Source: Gammaproteobacteria bacterium
GTDB lineage: Bacteria > Pseudomonadota > Gammaproteobacteria > Steroidobacterales > Steroidobacteraceae
Direction: 5' to 3'
NCBI GenBank assembly: GCA_016707425.1
Contig: JADJHU010000015.1
Location: 964,895 to 1,028,894 of the forward strand
DNA length: 64,000 nucleotides
In this document: positions 51,958 through 60,807 of the stretch, one piece after another
How the letters are laid out: every line of letters starts with the position of its first letter
Numbering within the stretch: the first letter of the stretch is position 1
Notes under the pieces: model-generated
The model's database searches: none
What the model was told of the DNA's origin: nothing
The model's input: only the letters and a program-made list of their open reading frames with translations
Made by a program: the position numbers and the translations under genes

Positions 51958-52422
51958 TCACTCGAGAGACAGGATGAAGTGCCAGTGAGCCGCTGTGAGC
52001 GGCATGACGGAGAGTCGATTGCCGGTGCGCAGGAGCACCAGGCCGTCGAGCGCAAGCCGCGCGTGCCTGCGAAGGTCCTCGAGCGTGATGACGCGTTTCG
52101 TACGGCGCTCGAGCCGCACGTCCACTGCATACCAGCGGGGCGTTCGCGGATCGCCTGCGGGATCGAAGTGTGGATCCTTTGGGTCGAAGGCGCTGCGATC
52201 GGGGTATCCCGCACTCACGATGCCGACGATACCGACGATGCCGGGCACCTTGCAGCTCGAGTGATAGAGGAAGGCACGGTCACCGGCGCGCATCCCGTCG
52301 CGCAGCATGTTGCGCGCCTGGAAGTTGCGGACGCCGTCCCAGGAGGTGGTGCGCTGCGGAGCCTGCTCCAGATCCTCGATCGAGAAGGTCGACGGTTCGG
52401 TCTTCAGCAGCCAGTACTTCAC
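51958..52422 (-). CDS. EVE-domain protein
   Basis: 154 residues, entirely an EVE (PUA-like) domain. Starts MKYWLLKTEPSTFSIEDLEQ and has WDGVRNFQARNMLRDGMRAG and RAFLYHSSCKVPGIVGIVGI. EVE domains bind modified bases in RNA or DNA; the family is common beside fau in gammaproteobacteria. Overlaps fau by 4 bp. Confidence 0.93.
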   Translation of the reverse strand: MKYWLLKTEPSTFSIEDLEQAPQRTTSWDGVRNFQARNMLRDGMRAGDRAFLYHSSCKVPGIVGIVGIVSAGYPDRSAFDPKDPHFDPAGDPRTPRWYAVDVRLERRTKRVITLEDLRRHARLALDGLVLLRTGNRLSVMPLTAAHWHFILSLE

Positions 52423-53009
52423 GCGAGTCCTCGCTCGAAGCGGACGAGGCCGTGCTCGGTGACGATCGCATCGAGGTGGACGTCATGCGGTTGATCGTCG
52501 AGGTGCGGGACACGCTGGAAGCCATAGGCGAGTCCGACGAGCAGCGGGCCACGCCACACGCGGCGCGTGTGGCGGAAGGCGAGCGCCCGGTCGTAGTAAC
52601 CGCGGCCCATTCCCAGGCGTGCGCCGCGCACATCGAAGCCCACGAGCGGCAGGAACACCGCATCGAGCCAGCGCGGTGCGAGGCAGCGCTCACCCCCGGG
52701 TTCGCGGATGCCGTGAGGACCGGGAGCCAGCACGGTATCGATCCGGCAGAACTTCATCAGACAGCGTCGGCGGTCCACGATGCGTGGCAGGTAGGTCTCA
52801 TGGCCCCGCGAGTGTGCCCAGGCGAGAAGTGGGGAGGTGTCGAGCTCCTCCGGGAGCGCTGCATAGAGGGCAATACGCGCCCCGGCACGCAGGGAGATCG
52901 ACCGGGCGACATGCCGCGTGACGGCACGGGCGCACGCGCTGCGCTCGACGGCCGGGACGGCCCGCCGCAGCGCGCGCAGCCGGGTCCGTGTCTGGGACAG
53001 GGTGGTCAC
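52419..53009 (-). CDS. fau: 5-formyltetrahydrofolate cyclo-ligase
   Basis: YgfA family, 196 residues; turns 5-formyl-THF into 5,10-methenyl-THF using ATP. Motifs: DTSPLLAWAHSRGHETYLPR and PLVGFDVRGARLGMGRGYYD followed by RAL. It lies directly after the 6S RNA gene, as in E. coli where ssrS and ygfA are cotranscribed. GTG or ATG start at 53009. Confidence 0.94.
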   Translation of the reverse strand: MTTLSQTRTRLRALRRAVPAVERSACARAVTRHVARSISLRAGARIALYAALPEELDTSPLLAWAHSRGHETYLPRIVDRRRCLMKFCRIDTVLAPGPHGIREPGGERCLAPRWLDAVFLPLVGFDVRGARLGMGRGYYDRALAFRHTRRVWRGPLLVGLAYGFQRVPHLDDQPHDVHLDAIVTEHGLVRFERGLA

Positions 53010-53019
53010 GAAGAGGAGA

Positions 53020-53213
53020 GCAGCGTCACCCGCCGATGCCGGTGCGGGCCGTTGCTCTCGAACCAGAGCAACAGGTGGAGCCGGCTACGGCAGGTAAGGC
53101 TTTCCGCACGTGACGGACTTGCACAATGCTGCCAGCAAGCCAGTGGCCCCGTGGGTGTTTCAATTAGGGTCCGAGGTAACCCGGTCCGCTTGTCGAGCAC
53201 CGCAGGTGACGCC
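53020..53213 (-). ncRNA. ssrS: 6S RNA
   Basis: In the zapA-fau gap, the classical 6S position. The ends pair: GCGTCACC (53212-53205) with GGTGACGC (53030-53023), continuing with one mismatch for about 17 bp. Conserved pieces are visible: AAGCGGACCGGG near the 5' half, GAAAGCCTTA, and a hairpin TTGCTCTGGTTCGAGAGCAA in the 3' half. TAGAGT (53225-53220) is a plausible -10, placing the start near 53213. About 190 nt. It sequesters sigma-70 RNA polymerase in stationary phase. Ends are approximate. Confidence 0.88.
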
Positions 53214-53230
53214 TCGAAAACTCTACACGA

Positions 53231-53548
53231 TCAGGGCCCGGGCTGCTGCCCCTTTTCGAGCGTCGATTCGACACGTTCACGGAGGCTCCGGACGCGCTCC
53301 CCGAGCTCGACTTCCGAGTGCTGATGCTGCTGCCTGAGCTTCATGAGCTCGTTCGTGAGGTTCAGTGCCGCCATGACCGCGATGCGATCCAGCCCGACGA
53401 CTCTGCCGCTGTCGCGGATTTCCTTCATCCTGGCGTTCAGGTATTCAGCCGAATCCAGCAGGTCCGAGCGCTCCTCGTAGGGGCACGCGATGAAGTACTC
53501 CTTCTCGAGGATCCGCACGCTGACCCGCGCCATTTCCTGATCGCTCAC
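53231..53548 (-). CDS. zapA: Cell division protein ZapA
   Basis: 105 residues. Stabilises FtsZ filaments. Shows RVSVRILEKEYFIACPYEER, DRIAVMAALNLTNELMKLRQ and a C-terminal coiled coil. Overlaps the preceding gene by 4 bp. 6S RNA follows. Confidence 0.94.
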   Translation of the reverse strand: MSDQEMARVSVRILEKEYFIACPYEERSDLLDSAEYLNARMKEIRDSGRVVGLDRIAVMAALNLTNELMKLRQQHQHSEVELGERVRSLRERVESTLEKGQQPGP

Positions 53549-53769
53549 GCGCCGTGCTCCAGTGTCTTCAGCCGCCCGATCATTGCCTCGACACGTGTGC
53601 GTGCCTGTTCATTGCGGTTGAGGAGCGCCGCGCGCTCGCTGGCAAGCGACTCGTGACCGTGGCGAAGCGCGCGGTTCTCTTCGCGGAGCTGCTGGATGGT
53701 TGCGACCAGGTCTTCGACACGCGCTTCGAGGTGCCTGAGCTCGAGCAGGCTGCTGTCAGTGTGATTCAT
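53545..53769 (-). CDS. ZapB-like coiled-coil protein (TIGR02449 type)
   Basis: 74 residues, nearly all coiled coil: LELRHLEARVEDLVATIQQL, then REENRALRHGHESLASERAA. It overlaps zapA by 4 bp. Family members next to zapA are thought to work in the division ring, much like ZapB; this is by context. ATG 53769 is chosen over upstream Met codons because the coiled coil begins there. Confidence 0.85.
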   Translation of the reverse strand: MNHTDSSLLELRHLEARVEDLVATIQQLREENRALRHGHESLASERAALLNRNEQARTRVEAMIGRLKTLEHGA

Positions 53770-53890
53770 GGGAAAACTATGAACCGCCGTCTTTCGCCGG
53801 TCAATCACCATCCGGGACACCTTGCGAGGTGCCTCCGGGGTGTGGCGGGCATGCATCACCAGGCGGGCTGGCATGAGGCATAATCCGGCC

Positions 53891-54451
53891 ATGTCGCAGT
53901 GGAGCTATGCGGAGATCCAGCGGACGCTCGAGGGCGCGCACTGCCTGACGGGGCCCGCGGAGGCGCACGGCACACTCGCCGGATCGCTGTGCACGACCGT
54001 CGGCTACCGGCTCGAGGACTGGCTCGGGGAGATCCTTCCCGAAGCGCGAGTGAGCCTGATGCCGCCCCGTGAGCTCAGTGATCTCTTCGGCGAGACGGCC
54101 GGGTCTCTTGCAGGCAGCGAGATGGCTCTCGAGCTGATGCTGCCCGAGGACGACCGGCCGCTCGGCGAGCGCGCCGAGGCGCTGGGGGCCTGGTGCCAGG
54201 GCTTTCTCTACGGCCTGGGCTCCAGCCCCATTTCGGATTTTGAACGTCTGCCGGGTCCCGTCGGTGAGGTCGTGCGCGACCTCGTGCAGATCACACAGGT
54301 CGGAGTCGAACCCGATGAGGCCGACGAGGCCGGCGAGTCGGCTTATGCCGAGCTCGTGGAGTTCGTGCGCGTCGGCGCGCAGCTCGTGTTCGAGGAGCTC
54401 ACCCCCTACCGTGAACCCCCGCCCCCGTCGTGCGCCGGCGTCCTGCACTGA
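53891..54451 (+). CDS. ygfB: UPF0149 family protein YgfB
   Basis: 186 residues. SYAEIQRTLEGAHCLTGPAE at the N-terminus, then AWCQGFLYGLG and LVQITQVGVEPDEADEAGES, characteristic of YgfB. In Pseudomonas YgfB modulates ampD expression; here the role is unknown. It is divergent from the zapA pair (121 bp gap) and overlaps pepP by 22 bp. Confidence 0.9.
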   Translation: MSQWSYAEIQRTLEGAHCLTGPAEAHGTLAGSLCTTVGYRLEDWLGEILPEARVSLMPPRELSDLFGETAGSLAGSEMALELMLPEDDRPLGERAEALGAWCQGFLYGLGSSPISDFERLPGPVGEVVRDLVQITQVGVEPDEADEAGESAYAELVEFVRVGAQLVFEELTPYREPPPPSCAGVLH

Positions 54452-55785
54452 AGAAGCCGGCGGTCGCTGTCCGGGGCATTGCGCGTGAGGAGTTTGCGCG
54501 CCGCCGTCGCCAGCTTATGCGGCTGATGGGTCGCGATTCGATTGCCATCGTGCCGGCATCGCCCGTGCGACTGCGCAATGGTGACGTCGAGTATCCCTAT
54601 CGCCAGGACAGCGACTTTCACTATCTCACCGGTTTCGGTGAGCCGGAGGCCGTTGCCGTGCTCGTACCCGGGCGCGAGCAGGCGGAATACATCCTCTTCG
54701 TGCGTGAACGGGATGCGGCTCGCGAGACCTGGGATGGCAGGCGTGCCGGCCCCGAGGGTGCCACGGCCCGTTTCGGCGCCGACGACGCATTTCCGGTCAC
54801 GGACGTCGACGAGATACTGCCAGGGCTGCTCGAGAACCGCACCCGCGTGTTCTATGCCATGGGCACGCATCCGGAGTTCGATCAGCGCGTCCTCGGCTGG
54901 GTGAACGGACTGCGCGCGCAGGCGAAGCACGGCCGCCATCCGCCGCAGGAGATGGTCGCTCTCGACCATGTGCTGCACGACATGCGGCTCTTCAAGAGCC
55001 GTGGGGAGCTCGAGCTCATGCGGGCGGCGGCCGGGATTGCTGCCCGCGCGCACCTGCGTGCCATGCGCTTCTGTCGCCCCGGACGCAACGAATACGAGCT
55101 CATGGCGGAAATCCTGCACGAGTTCCACCGGAACAGGGCCGATGCGTCCTACCACCCGATCGTCGGCGGAGGGGCGAACGCCTGCATCCTGCATTACCGG
55201 GAGAACGACCAGGTACTCGAGGATGGCGATCTCGTGCTGATCGACGCCGGCTGCGAGCTGCAGTGCTACGCCTCCGACATCACCCGCACGTTCCCGGTCA
55301 ACGGCCGCTTCACTCCTGAGCAGCGGGCGCTCTACGAGGTCGTGCTGGATGCGAACCGGGCAGCCACCGCCTGCGTGAAGCCCGGCAATCACTGGAACGA
55401 TCCGCATGAGGCCGCCGTGCGCACGATCACCCAGGGGCTCGTGAAACTGGGGCTTCTGCGAGGTCGCGTGAAGACTCTCATCAAGACCGAGGCTTACCGC
55501 AGGTTCTACATGCATCGCACGGGCCACTGGCTCGGCATGGACGTGCACGATGTGGGTGACTACCGCATCGGGGAGGCATGGCGGGTGCTGGAACCCGGGA
55601 TGGTGCTGACGATCGAGCCCGGGATCTACATTGCGCCGGGTGCGCGTGGCGTGCCCAGGCGTTTCCAGGGCATCGGCATCCGCATCGAGGACGACGTGGC
55701 CGTCACACGCGAGGGCTGCGAGGTGCTCACCGCCGGCGTACCGCATGCGCCGGAGGAGATCGAGTCGCTCGTGGGCGGGAGCTGA
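54430..55785 (+). CDS. pepP: Xaa-Pro aminopeptidase PepP
   Basis: M24B metallopeptidase, releases the N-terminal residue before proline. 451 residues. AMP_N domain (EYPYRQDSDFHYLTGFGEPE) then the catalytic pita-bread domain with LIDAGCELQCYASDITRTFP, HRTGHWLGMDVHD, TIEPGIY and RIEDDVA. GTG 54430 lies in ygfB; the precise start is uncertain. The ubiH-ubiI genes that often follow are absent; a CHAT gene comes next. Confidence 0.94.
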   Translation: MRRRPALKKPAVAVRGIAREEFARRRRQLMRLMGRDSIAIVPASPVRLRNGDVEYPYRQDSDFHYLTGFGEPEAVAVLVPGREQAEYILFVRERDAARETWDGRRAGPEGATARFGADDAFPVTDVDEILPGLLENRTRVFYAMGTHPEFDQRVLGWVNGLRAQAKHGRHPPQEMVALDHVLHDMRLFKSRGELELMRAAAGIAARAHLRAMRFCRPGRNEYELMAEILHEFHRNRADASYHPIVGGGANACILHYRENDQVLEDGDLVLIDAGCELQCYASDITRTFPVNGRFTPEQRALYEVVLDANRAATACVKPGNHWNDPHEAAVRTITQGLVKLGLLRGRVKTLIKTEAYRRFYMHRTGHWLGMDVHDVGDYRIGEAWRVLEPGMVLTIEPGIYIAPGARGVPRRFQGIGIRIEDDVAVTREGCEVLTAGVPHAPEEIESLVGGS

Positions 55786-55810
55786 GCGCAGCCACCGCCT
55801 GCGTGCACCA

Positions 55811-58800
55811 TCACTCGCTGGTCGCGCGAGGCGCATCTGCGCGCGGGGCGGCCGACACCTGGAATCCGGCCCAGTAATAGGGGTGTTCGTAGGGTCGCGA
55901 GAGTCCGCGCCGCGTGCCGCGGAGCCCGATCTGTCCGCGGCGCAGCGCGCTGGCCGCATCGCCCGGGTTGGCCGACAAAGCCACGTACATCCCGTGCATC
56001 AGGCGGGCAGTGCTGCGATCCTCGACCCGCCACAGGCTCGCCACGACCTGCCGAGCGCCGCGACGCTGCACGATCGAGCTCAGGCCTTCGACTTCCCGGC
56101 CGTCGCCCCCCGCGGCGCCATCGAGACCAGTCTGACACGCCGAGAGCGTCACGAGCTCCAGTCCTTCGAAGTCGAGCTCGCGGATGGCATCGAGTGTGAA
56201 CGTCGACCCGTCGCCCAGCACGAGGAAGGACCGGCGTGCGTTGCCGGGCCGGAGACTGAAATGCGTGCCGAGGTGCAGCACCGAGAAGTGGGACGGGCCA
56301 GTGAGCAGGGTGCGGAAGCGCGGGGCGGTGAAGGCGGCGTCTGCGAATCCCGCTCCGTCGAGCGCGCCATCTCCGAGTTGCGGCGCCCGGCATCTCTGTC
56401 CACGGGTTTCGAGGCCCTCGATCGGACCGCGGATCACATCACACAGCTCGTCGGCCATCGCCGGCAGCGGTGCGAAGCCCGCGACGCCACGCGTGAGTCC
56501 GAGGCCGCGCACGCTCAGGGCCTTGTGTGATGCCGTCGTGCCGGTCCCGGCGGCCGGTATCGCCCGCGCCTCCGTGGGCGCATGGCTCTCGATGATGTAG
56601 CGGTCGACGAGATAGCCGCGCTCGTCTCTCAGTGCAGCGAAGGGCACGTAACGCAGCGCACCGTCGAGCCACAGCACGAGCCGCTTCGCTCCGGCGCGCC
56701 GCGCGTCCGCCTCGAGGGGTCGTGCCAGCAGGTTGAAGAGGCTGCGGGAGGCGGTGTCGATACTCTCCCGTCGCCCGACCGCATCCAGGAAACGCCCGAT
56801 GCTCACTCTGAGTGCCGTGGCATCGACGGGTGTCTCGTGCTCGAACTGTCCCAGCCGGGTGGCGACCAGCACGCGCAGGTGTGTGTCCGTGAGCAGAAAG
56901 AAGGCGAGTGCGGCATCCGGGTCCGGCTGCACAGCCCGGGCCTCCCGCAGCCCGGGAGGGCCGCGACCGGAGTGCATGCCAGAACCGGCGATAAACGCCC
57001 GGAGGCGCTGTGCGCGGGCCGCTTCGGTCCGGGTCTGTCCTGCGAGCAGCTCCGTGAGATGCCGGCGCTCTGCCGCGCTCAGATGCCCGGACTCATCCAG
57101 TCTTCCGAGCCGCTCGATCTCGGCTCCTGTCGCCGCATCGGCGCCGAGGAGATCCCGGTAGCGCGTCTGCAGGGCATCCTCCTCCGGAGTGAATCCGATG
57201 CCGGAACCCATCCGATCCGGGCGGGCATCGCGCAGTGTGAACTCGTACTGCTCTTCGGCCTTGAGGAGGCGCATCACCTCGAGGCCCTCGTCGATGCGCC
57301 CCGCGGCCATCAGCCAGTCGGCGACGCTGCGATAGACGCCGATCTTGTCCTCGATGAAGCCGCGATCCAGCCCACGATCCTCGCCAAGGAAGCGATCGCG
57401 CAGGTGCCCGATCTGGGCAATCGACTCCTTGCCGAAGAAGATCGCGAGTGCGGGGTCATTGCCCTTGTGCAGCAGGCGCGCGAGCGCAAAGGTCGCACGC
57501 CAGAGAGGGTCGGGCGTGCCGAGCGCGGCCGCGGCGGAGAGGGCGTCGATCGCGCGTTCACGGGCTTCCGGGGCGTTTCCGCGCCGGCTTGCCAGCAGAC
57601 TCGAAACCGCATGCACGTCGTGCCGGAGAAAGGGGTCGAGATCGTGTGGGCTCGTCAGTCGCTGTGCTGCGGTTTCACAGCTCGGGGTGCGCATGGGATC
57701 GGTCTGCAGCTCGATCCGGCAGGCTTCGGTGAGGGCACGCAGGATCGCCGGATGGGACTCGGGCAGCCGTGCGCGGAAGAGCGTCAGGGATTCGGCGATC
57801 TCGTCCGCCGCAGAGATCTCCGACAGGGTGGCGAGCGCGAGCAGCGTCGCGGCGCGCTCGACGGTGAGCGTCGGATCCGGACCCGCGGCACGCAGGGCCG
57901 CGGTCAGCGAAGCACGTGCCTGCACTCGTTCGCCCAGCTCGAGCTGTACGCGGGCAAACCCGCGGTGATGCGCGACGACCCAGGGCCGCTCGATATCGCC
58001 GGGACGGCGCGCGACGAGGTCGGCCGCCCGTTCGTAGGCGTGCAGCGCCTCCGGGAGATGGCCCGTCGCGCGCAGTGCCTCGCCGAGATACTGCAGCGGT
58101 CGCACGAGCAATGGCGCGTCGGCCCCGCGTGTCGCTTCGCCGAGCGCGAGACTTCGTCGGGCGAAGTCCAGTGCCTCCGCCGGCTTCCCGCGTTTCAGGA
58201 GAAGGCCGGCCAGCTCGGTGAGTGCGGCGAGGTGGTGGCGTTGCAGTGGCGCGCCCTCACGGCCTTCTGCGATCTCGACCGCCCGGCGGAGCGCGGCCTC
58301 CGCCTGTTCGGGCTCATCGAGCCGTTCGAGACTCTGCCCCAGCCACACGTAGGCCGGTACACGCTGTGCGGCGGGGCCCCCCATCGCTTCCTCGATGCGG
58401 ATCTGGGCTTCGGCGTGCGCACGCACGGCAGCAAAGTCCTCTTCCCGCCACGCGATATTGATGAAGGTGTTCTCGATCGCCGCCGCTGCCTCGCTCACGG
58501 CCTCACCGTTCGCGGCGAGAATCACCTGTGCGCGGCCGAGATGGTCCCTCGCCGCGGCGAACCGTCGCAGCATCGATTCGCTCTGTGCGAGTCCGACGAG
58601 CGCCTTCTGAAGTTCGATCCGGCGCAACCCCGGAGTGCGCTCCCGGACGCGCAGTGCCTGCGTCCATGCCGCAACCGCCTCGGGGATGCGGCCGCGGCGA
58701 TTGGCGATCCAGGCGTGCGCGACGTGGATGTCGGCGATCTCGGCCGCGAAGGGGCCGAGCCGGCGCTCGAATATCGGCTGCGCGAAATCGAGCAGCGGCG

Positions 58801-59140
58801 TCGCCTCATCGAAGCGGTCCATGAAGGCGATCATGGGGGTGGCAAGCGAGCCGACCCACCAGGCCATCTCCACCGAGTCCTCGCCCCGCTCGCGGGCCAC
58901 GCGTGGGATCGTCGCGCACAGGAGTGCGACCGCGGCATCCGGGTCGGTTTCGATGAGCTTCTCGGCGCGGGTGCGAAGCTCGGTGAGGGCGGTGGTCCCT
59001 GCTGCTGCAGCCGGTGGGGCCGGCGTCTCCCGGCAGATCGGGGGCAATTCGAAGGTGTGGGCAACCCCGGCCTGGGCTGCGGCCGCGAGAGGAAGGACGA
59101 CCGCACAGAGTGCTGCGCCCGCACGCACGCCGTGGCTCAT
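55811..59140 (-). CDS. Exported TPR-CHAT caspase-like protein
   Basis: 1109 residues. A signal peptide (about 1-23, cut after AAAAQA) precedes a long array of TPR-like helix pairs (about 35-700), e.g. HLAALTELAGLLLKRGKPAE and PLQYLGEALRATGHLPEALH. A CHAT domain fills about 780-1100. The presumed catalytic dyad is His960 in VLHLGTHFSLRPG and Cys1002 in TLSACQTG. CHAT proteins are caspase-like cysteine proteases. It overlaps the probable anti-sigma gene by 4 bp. An exported CHAT protein run by an ECF sigma factor suggests envelope sensing, but the substrate is unknown. Confidence 0.9.
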   Translation of the reverse strand: MSHGVRAGAALCAVVLPLAAAAQAGVAHTFELPPICRETPAPPAAAAGTTALTELRTRAEKLIETDPDAAVALLCATIPRVARERGEDSVEMAWWVGSLATPMIAFMDRFDEATPLLDFAQPIFERRLGPFAAEIADIHVAHAWIANRRGRIPEAVAAWTQALRVRERTPGLRRIELQKALVGLAQSESMLRRFAAARDHLGRAQVILAANGEAVSEAAAAIENTFINIAWREEDFAAVRAHAEAQIRIEEAMGGPAAQRVPAYVWLGQSLERLDEPEQAEAALRRAVEIAEGREGAPLQRHHLAALTELAGLLLKRGKPAEALDFARRSLALGEATRGADAPLLVRPLQYLGEALRATGHLPEALHAYERAADLVARRPGDIERPWVVAHHRGFARVQLELGERVQARASLTAALRAAGPDPTLTVERAATLLALATLSEISAADEIAESLTLFRARLPESHPAILRALTEACRIELQTDPMRTPSCETAAQRLTSPHDLDPFLRHDVHAVSSLLASRRGNAPEARERAIDALSAAAALGTPDPLWRATFALARLLHKGNDPALAIFFGKESIAQIGHLRDRFLGEDRGLDRGFIEDKIGVYRSVADWLMAAGRIDEGLEVMRLLKAEEQYEFTLRDARPDRMGSGIGFTPEEDALQTRYRDLLGADAATGAEIERLGRLDESGHLSAAERRHLTELLAGQTRTEAARAQRLRAFIAGSGMHSGRGPPGLREARAVQPDPDAALAFFLLTDTHLRVLVATRLGQFEHETPVDATALRVSIGRFLDAVGRRESIDTASRSLFNLLARPLEADARRAGAKRLVLWLDGALRYVPFAALRDERGYLVDRYIIESHAPTEARAIPAAGTGTTASHKALSVRGLGLTRGVAGFAPLPAMADELCDVIRGPIEGLETRGQRCRAPQLGDGALDGAGFADAAFTAPRFRTLLTGPSHFSVLHLGTHFSLRPGNARRSFLVLGDGSTFTLDAIRELDFEGLELVTLSACQTGLDGAAGGDGREVEGLSSIVQRRGARQVVASLWRVEDRSTARLMHGMYVALSANPGDAASALRRGQIGLRGTRRGLSRPYEHPYYWAGFQVSAAPRADAPRATSE

Positions 59141-59730
59141 TCCGGTTGCCGGATCTCGATGCGCAGCACGCCGTCGGCAGGTGGCGGAATCCCGTGCGAC
59201 TCGAGGACATGCGCCACTGCAGGCGGCAGGGGTCGCGGCAGATCGGCGTCGATGCCCTGTACGTCGAGCGCTTCGTAGGCGGTCGCCGCGACGCCGGCGG
59301 TCTGCAGATCCGTGAGAATGCGTCGCTGCAGCCCGGCCGGATCGCGGGCCTCGAGGCGTACGACGCCGTCTGCGCTACCGCGGAGGACCTCGGTGTCGCC
59401 CGGCACCCGCAGCATCCAGACGAGGCCGAAGCCGAGGATCGCGAGTGCTGCCGCTGCGAGCAGGGGTCGCCAGCCGGGAGCGGAGCGCAGCCGGCGCGAT
59501 TCCATCAACCCCTCCCGCGCGGCGCGCTCGAGGAGTTCCCGCTCGCGCCCCGGATCGATCTGCACGGCCACAGCAGTGGAGCGGGCGGCAGCCGCGCGTA
59601 CCGTCCGCTCGCGCGCGCGGAGCAGCGCCTGGCGCAGGGCCCTGCCCTCGGCGTCCGCGGCGTCCGGCGAGCCGGTGCTTCTGCGGCCGGTGAGCCCTGC
59701 CAGCCAGTCGTGATCGTCGTCCGTGTTCAT
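59137..59730 (-). CDS. Single-pass membrane protein, probable anti-sigma factor
   Basis: 197 residues from ATG 59730 (the frame is open to 59949). Cytosolic N-terminal part of about 110 residues rich in Arg and Ala (GRALRQALLRARERTVRAAA), one membrane helix WRPLLAAAALAILGFGLVWM (about 110-129), and a periplasmic domain of about 65 residues. No zinc-binding HxxxCxxC is seen. Placement between an ECF sigma gene and its exported target, with 4-bp overlaps on both sides, makes an anti-sigma role likely; it is an inference. Confidence 0.72.
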   Translation of the reverse strand: MNTDDDHDWLAGLTGRRSTGSPDAADAEGRALRQALLRARERTVRAAAARSTAVAVQIDPGRERELLERAAREGLMESRRLRSAPGWRPLLAAAALAILGFGLVWMLRVPGDTEVLRGSADGVVRLEARDPAGLQRRILTDLQTAGVAATAYEALDVQGIDADLPRPLPPAVAHVLESHGIPPPADGVLRIEIRQPE

Positions 59731-60341
59731 GTGATGCTGTCGCAGCCGAAAGCCAGCTCGTACCACTCGGCGAGATGCAGACGCGCACGCTTGCGACACT
59801 GCGAGATGAATTCGCGCGTCGCCCCGGGAGTCCGTTCGAGGAGCGTGGCAATTTCCCCGGTGTCGAGGCCGTCCTCGACGATCCAGGCGATCACTGCCGC
59901 ATGCGCCGGCGCCGCCTGCTCGAAGCGGCTCCAGCAGCGCTCGAAGCACTCGGCGAGCTGCGTTCGGCGGGCGTCGTCCTCGGGCAGGGATACCTCGGCG
60001 AGTGAGAGTTCACGGAGGCGCAGCGTCACCTCCGCACTCATCTCGTACCCGTCGTCCAGCGGCACTTCGTGCTCGGGCCGGCGCAGCCGGTCGAGGATGG
60101 TGCGTCGCAGGATGGCCTGCATCCATGGCAGCAGTTCCGAATCGCCATGGAAGGTCGCGCAGCGCCGCCATACCTTGATGAACGTCTCCTGCACGGCATC
60201 ACGCGCCAGCTCGGGGTCGCGCAGGCTGCGCAACCCATACGCATACAGCGGCGCGAAGAACGAGCGGTCGAGCGTGCGCAGTGCCCCCTCGATGGCCGCG
60301 CCACCCTCGCGGCAGGCCCGCATGAATTCGTTCTTGTCCAC
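59727..60341 (-). CDS. ECF-type RNA polymerase sigma factor
   Basis: 204 residues. Sigma-2 region about 24-88: PLYAYGLRSLRDPELARDAV, then QETFIKVWRR and LPWMQAILRRTILDRLRRPE. Sigma-4 region about 130-190: LDTGEIATLLERTPGATREF, then ISQCRKRARLHLAEW. Group not assigned. GTG 60341 or ATG 60323 starts. First gene of the three-gene operon; a 9-bp inverted repeat is 10 bp upstream. Confidence 0.88.
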   Translation of the reverse strand: MDKNEFMRACREGGAAIEGALRTLDRSFFAPLYAYGLRSLRDPELARDAVQETFIKVWRRCATFHGDSELLPWMQAILRRTILDRLRRPEHEVPLDDGYEMSAEVTLRLRELSLAEVSLPEDDARRTQLAECFERCWSRFEQAAPAHAAVIAWIVEDGLDTGEIATLLERTPGATREFISQCRKRARLHLAEWYELAFGCDSIT

Positions 60342-60350
60342 GGGTTTCCC

Positions 60351-60374
60351 GGTGGCGCGCCGGGTCGCGCCACC
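60351..60374. promoter_or_regulatory. Inverted repeat in the sigma-gene leader
   Basis: GGTGGCGCG (60351-60359), loop CCGGGT, CGCGCCACC (60366-60374): perfect 9-bp stem that ends 10 bp before the sigma start. It may be an operator or an mRNA hairpin that hides the ribosome site. Confidence 0.6.
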
Positions 60375-60383
60375 TCTCGGGTA

Positions 60384-60411
60384 AGCGTACTCCGGCGCAG
60401 GGTACTTGCAA
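60384..60411 (-). promoter_or_regulatory. Possible promoter of the sigma-CHAT operon
   Basis: On the minus strand TTGCAA (60406-60411), 16-bp spacer, TACGCT (60384-60389). Just upstream of the inverted repeat. Weak -10; an autoregulated ECF promoter could be present instead. Confidence 0.35.
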
Positions 60412-60546
60412 GAAGAGTCTCAGCCATGGCTGGAGAGACGGGCATCGACGGGAGTCGTCAGGCTCCCGGAGCGTCCGCGCCTGACATTTCGACGGAAGCT
60501 GCGTCTATGCATTCAGGAGAAGGAACCACTGAGGGGGACTGGAATC

Positions 60547-60807
60547 ATGACGAGAGCCCTGCTGCTGCCACTGCTGGCATGCGCGCTGACGGCGTGTGAC
60601 CAGGGGCGCTGGATCGCGCTGCCGCCGCTGCTCATGCGATGCGCAGATCTCGATGACAGGAACCTCAAGGCCGATCTCGAGGACTCGAGCAAGTTCAGCC
60701 TGGGGCGCGGCATGCTGCAGGGTGTGTGCACCCAGAGCGGCGCAGGTAATTTCACGGGTGACCTGCGCTGCAGCAACGACGCAGTCGAGGTGAGGTGCAA
60801 GTCATGA
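60547..60807 (+). CDS. Small Cys-containing lipoprotein
   Basis: 86 residues. Signal MTRALLLPLLACALTACDQG with lipobox LTAC, then a short mature part with four Cys (MRCADLDDR, GVCTQSGAG, LRCSNDAVEVRC), which may form disulfides. The frame is open from 60406; ATG 60547 starts the signal peptide. Overlaps the next gene by 4 bp. Divergent from the ECF sigma operon, so a candidate member of its regulon. Family not recognised. Confidence 0.75.
   Translation: MTRALLLPLLACALTACDQGRWIALPPLLMRCADLDDRNLKADLEDSSKFSLGRGMLQGVCTQSGAGNFTGDLRCSNDAVEVRCKS

Noticed and set aside
56582..59278. 898-codon open frame antisense to the CHAT gene.
   Set aside because: The opposite strand encodes TPR and CHAT motifs with a signal peptide; the antisense frame has none.
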